Part shown: one piece after another, positions 6,890-13,884 of the stretch
How the letters are laid out: each line of letters starts with the position of its first letter
How positions within the stretch are numbered: the stretch's first letter is position 1
NCBI GenBank assembly: GCA_027483745.1
Contig: JAIXTZ010000313.1
Span: forward strand, 1 to 13,884
Direction of reading: 5' to 3'
DNA from: Lysobacteraceae bacterium
Lineage (GTDB): Bacteria; Pseudomonadota; Gammaproteobacteria; Xanthomonadales; Xanthomonadaceae
DNA: 13,884 nt
Position numbers and translations under genes: made by a program
The notes under the pieces: generated by a model
What the model saw: the letters and a program-made list of their open reading frames with translations, nothing else
Told to the model about the DNA's origin: nothing
Database searches by the model: none

Positions 6890-9271
6890 TCAGCGTGGAC
6901 GGCGCGGCGAAGCGTCGAGCAATTCATCCAGGGAAACCTCGCGCACGAGGCGGAACCCGAGGTCGTCCTGGCCGCGCTCGTCGTTCACCGCCTGCGTCGC
7001 GCCGGCCCGGGCCTGGGCGGCGTTCGTGCGCCAGCCGGCGCCGGCGGTCTGCCGTCCGCCGGACAACCATTCGCGGACGTTGCCGCCGATGTCGACGAGA
7101 CCCAGCGTCGAGGCCTTGCCTGCGCCCACCGGCACCGTGCCCTCGCGGCGGTCGCAATCCAGCCGGGTGCCGGCGCAGTCGCCGGCGGCCCCTTGGCTCA
7201 ACTGGCCCCACTCGCGCGCGGTGGGCAAGCGATAACGCACGCCGTCACGCTGCCCGCGCCATTGCGCGTAGGCGTCGGCATCGGCGGCGGTGACGCAGAC
7301 GGCGGGGTCGCGCGCGGTCTGCGCGAAGCCGGGGTCGCTCCACGTGCGGCGCTCGAGGAAGCCTCCGCGGCACCGCGATACCGGCCGGCCGGTGGCCTGC
7401 ACGAAAGCGAGGAAGTCCCCGCGCGTCACTTCGGTTTCCATCGCCGCGAGGCCCGGCCGCGCCTCGCTCGGCGCGGTGATCAGGCGCATCGCGGGCCCGC
7501 TGCCGTCGAGACGGGCGCCAGGGCGCGGCAGCAGGGCCAGGCGCGCGGCGCGGATGGCGTCGGCGAAACGGGTCTCGTCGAGACCGTACAGCGCGATCTC
7601 ATCGGTGGCGCGCTTCAATTCGCGCGCGCTCCGCCGCGTCGCCGCGTCACTCAGGCGGCGTTCGATCGCGGTGGCGCGGGCGTCGACGAGGCTCCGCCAG
7701 GCCGGGCTCTCGCCGATGCCGGCCTGCTCGACGAAGCGCTGAGCGCGCTGCCAGAGCGCGGCGGCATTGGCGCCGTCGCCGGCATCGAGCGCCTTGTCGA
7801 TCTGTGTGCCGAAGGCCCCGACCAGGGCCGCCTCCAGCCCGGGCAAGGCCGGGTCGCGCGGTGCGAGGCTGCGCGCCGCGAGCAGGGATTCCACGGCGTT
7901 GTCCCCGGCCGGCGTGGACAGGCGCAGCCGGGTGATCTGCCGCTGGGCGGCCGCGAGCTCGCGGGCGGCCGGAACCCGCGGGTCGTAGGGCAGCGCTTGC
8001 GAGAGGAAGGCCATGGCGGCCGGCGGGACGGCTGAGGGCGCGGCGGCCGGGTCTGCGGCGCGATCATCTTCTGTCGTCTCGCCGTCGGCAGGACGCGTCG
8101 CCGTGGGCGACGCGGATGCGCCCGGCGCCGGCGCCGCGCCCGCGGCGACGGCCACGGAGCCAATGGGGTCGTCGACGAGCGTCGGCGTGCTGCTGTCGAT
8201 GGTCAGGAAGTCGGGCGCGCTGTCGCGTGACGCCGTCCACCAGGCGGCGCCGCCCACGAGGGCGAGTGCCGTCGCGGTGATGCCCACCCAACGCCCCAGC
8301 GGGCGCGCGGTGGCCGGCGCTTCGCCGGTGCTTCGCCCCATGGCGGGCGACGCGAGCTCGGGCGGCGTGGCGGCGGGCGTGGCGCCGGCGCCCAGGCGTT
8401 GCCGGCGCTCGAGCTCGTCGAGCGCGCTGAGCATCTGCTCGGCGTTGCGGAAACGTTGCTCCTTCGTCTTCGCCATCGCGAGCGAGATAAAGGGCTGCCA
8501 ATGCCGGCGGTTGCTCGGCAGCGGCGGAATCGGGTCGTGGGCGTGCATCACCGCCAGCGCCAGCGCGTCATTGGCCTGGAACGGCAGGTGGCCGGTGACC
8601 ATCTCGTAGGCCAGTACGCCGACGGCGTAGAGGTCGGCGCGGCCATCGACGTTGTCGCCGCGGGCCTGCTCCGGCGCCATGTAGGCTGCGCTGCCGACGG
8701 CGAAGCCGACGTTGGTGATCCGCGTCGAGCTGCGGAACGGCAGCGCGATGCCGAAATCCGCCAGTACCGGGCGGTCGGCGTTGTCGAACAGCACGTTCTC
8801 CGCCTTGACGTCGCGGTGCACGATGCCGCGCGTATGCGCATAGCCGAGCGCCGACAGCAGCGAGCGCAGCACGGCGATGATCCGCGGCTCGTCGTTGCGC
8901 AGGTCGCGCTGGCCGAGATGCCCCTTCGAGAGGTAGGGCATCACGTAATACATCAGCCCCTGCGGCGAGCGGCCCACCTCGTAGATGCCGACGATGCACG
9001 GATGCTCCAGCTTCGCGATCGTCCGGGCTTCCTGCTCGAAGCGCTGCTTGCTGATCTCGTCACGGAGGATCTCCGGCGCGGTGATCTTGATCGCGACCTG
9101 GCGGTCTAGCGATTCCTGCACGGCGAGATAGACGAAGCTCATGCCGCCCTTGCCGATCCGCCGCATCACCCGGTAGCCGGGGATGTCCGGCATCATCGAG
9201 GTGAGCAGGGCCGACAGTTCCTCCGGCGACATCTCCTCGTCGGGCGACGGCGTGAAGCGCAGGATGGCCAT
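6890..9271 (-). CDS. Receptor-type Ser/Thr protein kinase fused to FGE/SUMF1-like domain
   Basis: A 793-residue protein. An N-terminal Hanks-type kinase (about 33-290) has the glycine loop IGKGGMSFVY (39-48), Lys62 in VAIK, the catalytic HRDVKAEN (152-159, Asp154, Asn159), DFG (172-174) and APE (199-201), so it should be active. A Pro/Ala linker, one membrane helix (about 328-346), a low-complexity linker and a helical stretch (420-580) follow, then a formylglycine-generating-enzyme/SUMF1-like domain (about 590-778) with METEVTRGDFLAF, YRLPTAREW (680-688), DIGGNVREW (727-735) and LGFRLVRE (771-778). The topology puts the kinase in the cytoplasm and the FGE-like part in the periplasm. No cysteine lies between GGNVREW and LGFR, where active FGE has its pair, so this domain is probably a sensor or binding module. 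Cys634, 659, 699 and 706 could form disulfides. The start lacks a clear Shine-Dalgarno. Confidence 0.93.
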   Translation of the reverse strand: MAILRFTPSPDEEMSPEELSALLTSMMPDIPGYRVMRRIGKGGMSFVYLAVQESLDRQVAIKITAPEILRDEISKQRFEQEARTIAKLEHPCIVGIYEVGRSPQGLMYYVMPYLSKGHLGQRDLRNDEPRIIAVLRSLLSALGYAHTRGIVHRDVKAENVLFDNADRPVLADFGIALPFRSSTRITNVGFAVGSAAYMAPEQARGDNVDGRADLYAVGVLAYEMVTGHLPFQANDALALAVMHAHDPIPPLPSNRRHWQPFISLAMAKTKEQRFRNAEQMLSALDELERRQRLGAGATPAATPPELASPAMGRSTGEAPATARPLGRWVGITATALALVGGAAWWTASRDSAPDFLTIDSSTPTLVDDPIGSVAVAAGAAPAPGASASPTATRPADGETTEDDRAADPAAAPSAVPPAAMAFLSQALPYDPRVPAARELAAAQRQITRLRLSTPAGDNAVESLLAARSLAPRDPALPGLEAALVGAFGTQIDKALDAGDGANAAALWQRAQRFVEQAGIGESPAWRSLVDARATAIERRLSDAATRRSARELKRATDEIALYGLDETRFADAIRAARLALLPRPGARLDGSGPAMRLITAPSEARPGLAAMETEVTRGDFLAFVQATGRPVSRCRGGFLERRTWSDPGFAQTARDPAVCVTAADADAYAQWRGQRDGVRYRLPTAREWGQLSQGAAGDCAGTRLDCDRREGTVPVGAGKASTLGLVDIGGNVREWLSGGRQTAGAGWRTNAAQARAGATQAVNDERGQDDLGFRLVREVSLDELLDASPRRPR

Positions 9272-9327
9272 GGTCGACGGAATCGGCGGGGGGTGCGGGC
9301 GGCCAGCTTCGCGCGTCGTCCAGAGCC

Positions 9328-9340
9328 TGTCCAGCGGACA
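9328..9340. repeat. Short inverted repeat in the kinase 5' leader
   Basis: On the plus strand TGTCC, AGC, GGACA form a perfect 5-bp inverted repeat. It lies in the 90-nt gap between the thioesterase stop and the kinase start. On the minus strand it overlaps a CTGGAC direct repeat spaced 11 nt apart. It could be a small hairpin at the end of the thioesterase message or a protein-binding site; it may also be chance. Confidence 0.3.
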
Positions 9341-9361
9341 ATGGGCCGCGATCCGCGTCGA

Positions 9362-9877
9362 TCAGGCGGAGGGGCCGCTGGGTTTCGACGGGCTGTGAAG
9401 GCCGTCACGTTCCCCGCCAACCTCCGGCCGGGCGCGCGGCTTCAGTCGCACGTAGAGCTGCTTGCGCACGCGGGCGACCACGTCGCCCTCGGCATCGATG
9501 ACCGGGCAGTCCAGCCAGCGCAGCACCTTCTCCCCGCCCGCGGCGGCCGCGCGCAAGTCCGAGAGGATCGCATCGGTCAGGTCGAAGCGGCAGCGCACGG
9601 TGCCGCGCCCGGGCTTCACGAACTCGATCTCGCCCGCCTTGTCCCAGACCACGTAATCATCGCCCAGGGCGCGCAGGGCGAGGATCATCCAGAACGGGTC
9701 GGTCATCGCGAACAGCGAGCCGCCGAAATGGGTGCCGACGTAGTTGCGGTTCCAGGGCCGCATCCGCAGCTCGACCTCGGCGCTGCGCCAGTCGGCCCCC
9801 AGATGCGTGACGTGGATGCCCGACAACAGGAAGGGCGGCCAAACGTTGAAGAGGTGGCGGAGCAGGCGTGGCGGCAT
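9362..9877 (-). CDS. DUF4442 hotdog-fold thioesterase-like protein
   Basis: A 171-residue cytoplasmic protein that matches the DUF4442 branch of the hotdog thioesterase superfamily. The characteristic stretch is NRNYVGTHFGGSLFAMTDPF (43-62), where the helix of the hotdog begins, followed by beta strands with GEIEFVKPGRGTVRCRF (83-99). Related proteins are predicted acyl-CoA thioesterases, but substrate and even activity of this branch are not established. The last 20 residues are polar and Pro/Ser-rich. The ATG at 9877 has no Shine-Dalgarno; no better in-frame start is visible. It follows the thioredoxin-TPR gene on the same strand after 58 nt that include a hairpin. Confidence 0.87.
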   Translation of the reverse strand: MPPRLLRHLFNVWPPFLLSGIHVTHLGADWRSAEVELRMRPWNRNYVGTHFGGSLFAMTDPFWMILALRALGDDYVVWDKAGEIEFVKPGRGTVRCRFDLTDAILSDLRAAAAGGEKVLRWLDCPVIDAEGDVVARVRKQLYVRLKPRARPEVGGERDGLHSPSKPSGPSA

Positions 9878-9912
9878 GGGTGGAGGGTGCGAGGAACGGG
9901 TCCCGCATCATG

Positions 9913-9930
9913 CCATACGCTGGCGTACGG
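9913..9930 (-). terminator. Hairpin just after the thioredoxin-TPR gene, no U-tract
   Basis: On the minus strand CCGTACGC and GCGTATGG pair around CA, five nt after the TGA of the thioredoxin-TPR gene. The only imperfect pair is a G-U wobble in minus-strand RNA but an A-C clash on the plus strand, which favours a function in the minus-strand transcript. With no following U-run it may be a weak terminator or a 3'-end stabiliser. Confidence 0.4.
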
Positions 9931-9935
9931 TTGGC

Positions 9936-10847
9936 TCAGAACAGCACGGAGGCCATTTTGCGGCGGTAGGCGCCGACCAGGTCCTCGTCCTCGACCACGC
10001 GGAAGGCGTCGATAAGCGCCTTCTTCGGCAGGCCGTCCTCGTAGGCCCGGTTGCGCTTGAGCATCTCCAGGAACTGGGCGAGACCGGCTTCCGACTCACC
10101 TTCAACGATGCAGCGCGCGCCCAGCAGGTGGCGGGCCCGCAGGTCGTCGGGGTTCGCGGCGATGGCCTGCTCCAGCACCACGGCCGGCGGCGCGTCCTTC
10201 AGCAGCGCGGCGAAACCCAGCCGCGCGCGGGCCTTCACGGCCCGGTCGTCGGTGGCGAGGTTCGCGGGCAGGGCGTCGAGCAGGGTTTCCGCCTCGGCGG
10301 CGGCGCCCACCTTCAGCAGGGCCAGCACGAGGTCGAGCTTCAGCGCGCCGTCGTCGGGGGCCTCGGCCACGGCGTGGCGCAGACGGATCACCTCGGCTTC
10401 CGGGTCGATCGGCGGCGCTTCGGCGGCCGACTCCTCGGCTGCGGGCTCGGCCGGCGTGATGCCGTGCTGGGCGAGAAACTGCTTGAGCTGCCCCTCCGGC
10501 AGCGCGCCGGGGAAGCCGTCGACGATCTGGCCGCCCTTGAGCAGCATCACCGTCGGCACGGAGCGGATCTGGAAATAGCCGGCGAGCTGCTGCTCCTTGT
10601 CCACATCGACCTTGGCCAGCAGGAAGGCGCCGTGGTACTCGGCGGCCAGCTTCTCGAGGATGGGGCCGAGCGTCTTGCAGGGGCCGCACCAGGTGGCCCA
10701 GAAGTCCACCAGCACCGGCACCTCTTTCGACTTCAGCAGCACCTCGGCCTCGAAGCGCTCGAGCGTGACGTCGAACACGTGCGGCGATGCGGCGTCGGCA
10801 GTGGGGGCGGAGGCGGGCGGCGTGCCGAAGGCGTCGAGGCGGATCAT
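9936..10847 (-). CDS. Thioredoxin-TPR protein (CnoX/YbbN-like)
   Basis: A 303-residue cytoplasmic protein with an N-terminal thioredoxin domain (about 22-128) and an alanine-rich linker followed by a helical TPR-like region (about 150-300, with repeats such as ANPDDLRARHLLGARC). The active site is WCGPC (53-57) and the cis-proline is Pro98 in SVPT. This is the architecture of CnoX (YbbN), a chaperone-redox protein that works with DnaK and GroEL. The E. coli protein has lost the redox motif, whereas this one keeps a full WCGPC, as reported for some alphaproteobacterial versions, so it should be able to exchange disulfides. The ATG at 10847 is chosen over a 35-codon basic extension because thioredoxin homology begins soon after; the upstream GTGAGA is only a weak ribosome site. 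It lies 76 nt downstream of the amidohydrolase. Confidence 0.92.
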   Translation of the reverse strand: MIRLDAFGTPPASAPTADAASPHVFDVTLERFEAEVLLKSKEVPVLVDFWATWCGPCKTLGPILEKLAAEYHGAFLLAKVDVDKEQQLAGYFQIRSVPTVMLLKGGQIVDGFPGALPEGQLKQFLAQHGITPAEPAAEESAAEAPPIDPEAEVIRLRHAVAEAPDDGALKLDLVLALLKVGAAAEAETLLDALPANLATDDRAVKARARLGFAALLKDAPPAVVLEQAIAANPDDLRARHLLGARCIVEGESEAGLAQFLEMLKRNRAYEDGLPKKALIDAFRVVEDEDLVGAYRRKMASVLF

Positions 10848-10882
10848 CGAAGTCTCACGAGTGGAAGGCGCAGAGCACCGAT

Positions 10883-10900
10883 GCCCCCACGGATGGGGGC
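10883..10900 (-). terminator. GC hairpin after the amidohydrolase gene
   Basis: A perfect 7-bp stem (GCCCCCA, loop TCCG, TGGGGGC on the minus strand) lies 23 nt after the amidohydrolase stop and 35 nt before the thioredoxin-TPR start. There is no U-tract, so it may pause, attenuate or stabilise rather than terminate fully. Confidence 0.4.
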
Positions 10901-10923
10901 GGGGGCGGCGGCTTGCAAGGCGG

Positions 10924-13884
<2,961 letters not shown>

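Noticed and set aside
6461..8035. Long plus-strand frame over DUF502 and the kinase
   Set aside because: It crosses two well-supported genes and has low-complexity composition.

Overview
The window is ordinary-looking, very GC-rich (about 70%) bacterial chromosome, gene-dense with gaps mostly under 160 bp. Gene content and protein style (LeuRS with an HMGH signature, a Fe/Mn superoxide dismutase end, DUF502, a VUT-family queuosine precursor transporter, a CnoX-like thioredoxin) point to a gammaproteobacterium, most likely Xanthomonadaceae (Lysobacter/Luteimonas-type). That placement is inference from resemblance, not from a search.

Layout. A superoxide dismutase C-terminus (1-159, +) and the first 504 codons of leuS (12371-13884, +) flank a solid block of ten minus-strand genes. 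In transcription order (right to left) these are: an exported amidohydrolase of the Xaa-Pro dipeptidase type (12213-10924); a thioredoxin-TPR protein of CnoX/YbbN type (10847-9936); a DUF4442 hotdog thioesterase-like protein (9877-9362); a receptor-like Ser/Thr kinase fused to a periplasmic formylglycine-generating-enzyme-like domain (9271-6890); a DUF502 membrane protein (6871-6224); a queuosine precursor transporter (6227-5460); a membrane-anchored thioredoxin-fold protein with a CEAC motif (5456-4935); an exported DUF885 metallopeptidase-like protein (4848-3025); an SDR oxidoreductase (3018-2209); a DJ-1/PfpI protein resembling isonitrile hydratase (2212-1577); and an unrecognised five-helix membrane protein (1540-176). 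Counting the last one, the minus-strand block holds eleven genes.

Two tight translational groups stand out. DUF502 / queuosine transporter / CEAC protein are joined by a 4-nt stop-start overlap and a 3-nt gap. DUF885 / SDR / DJ-1 are joined by a 6-nt gap and a 4-nt overlap, and the membrane protein follows after 36 nt. A 28-bp near-perfect palindrome separates the two groups. Other gene boundaries carry short GC-rich hairpins without U-tracts.

I see no CRISPR array, tRNA, rRNA, insertion sequence, phage gene or composition break. I do not see a clearly new multi-gene system. The items most worth a second look are the kinase-FGE fusion that lacks the FGE catalytic cysteines, the unrecognised membrane protein, the CEAC membrane thioredoxin beside the queuosine transporter, the palindrome at 4876-4903, and a LeuRS that has lost its zinc-knuckle cysteines.
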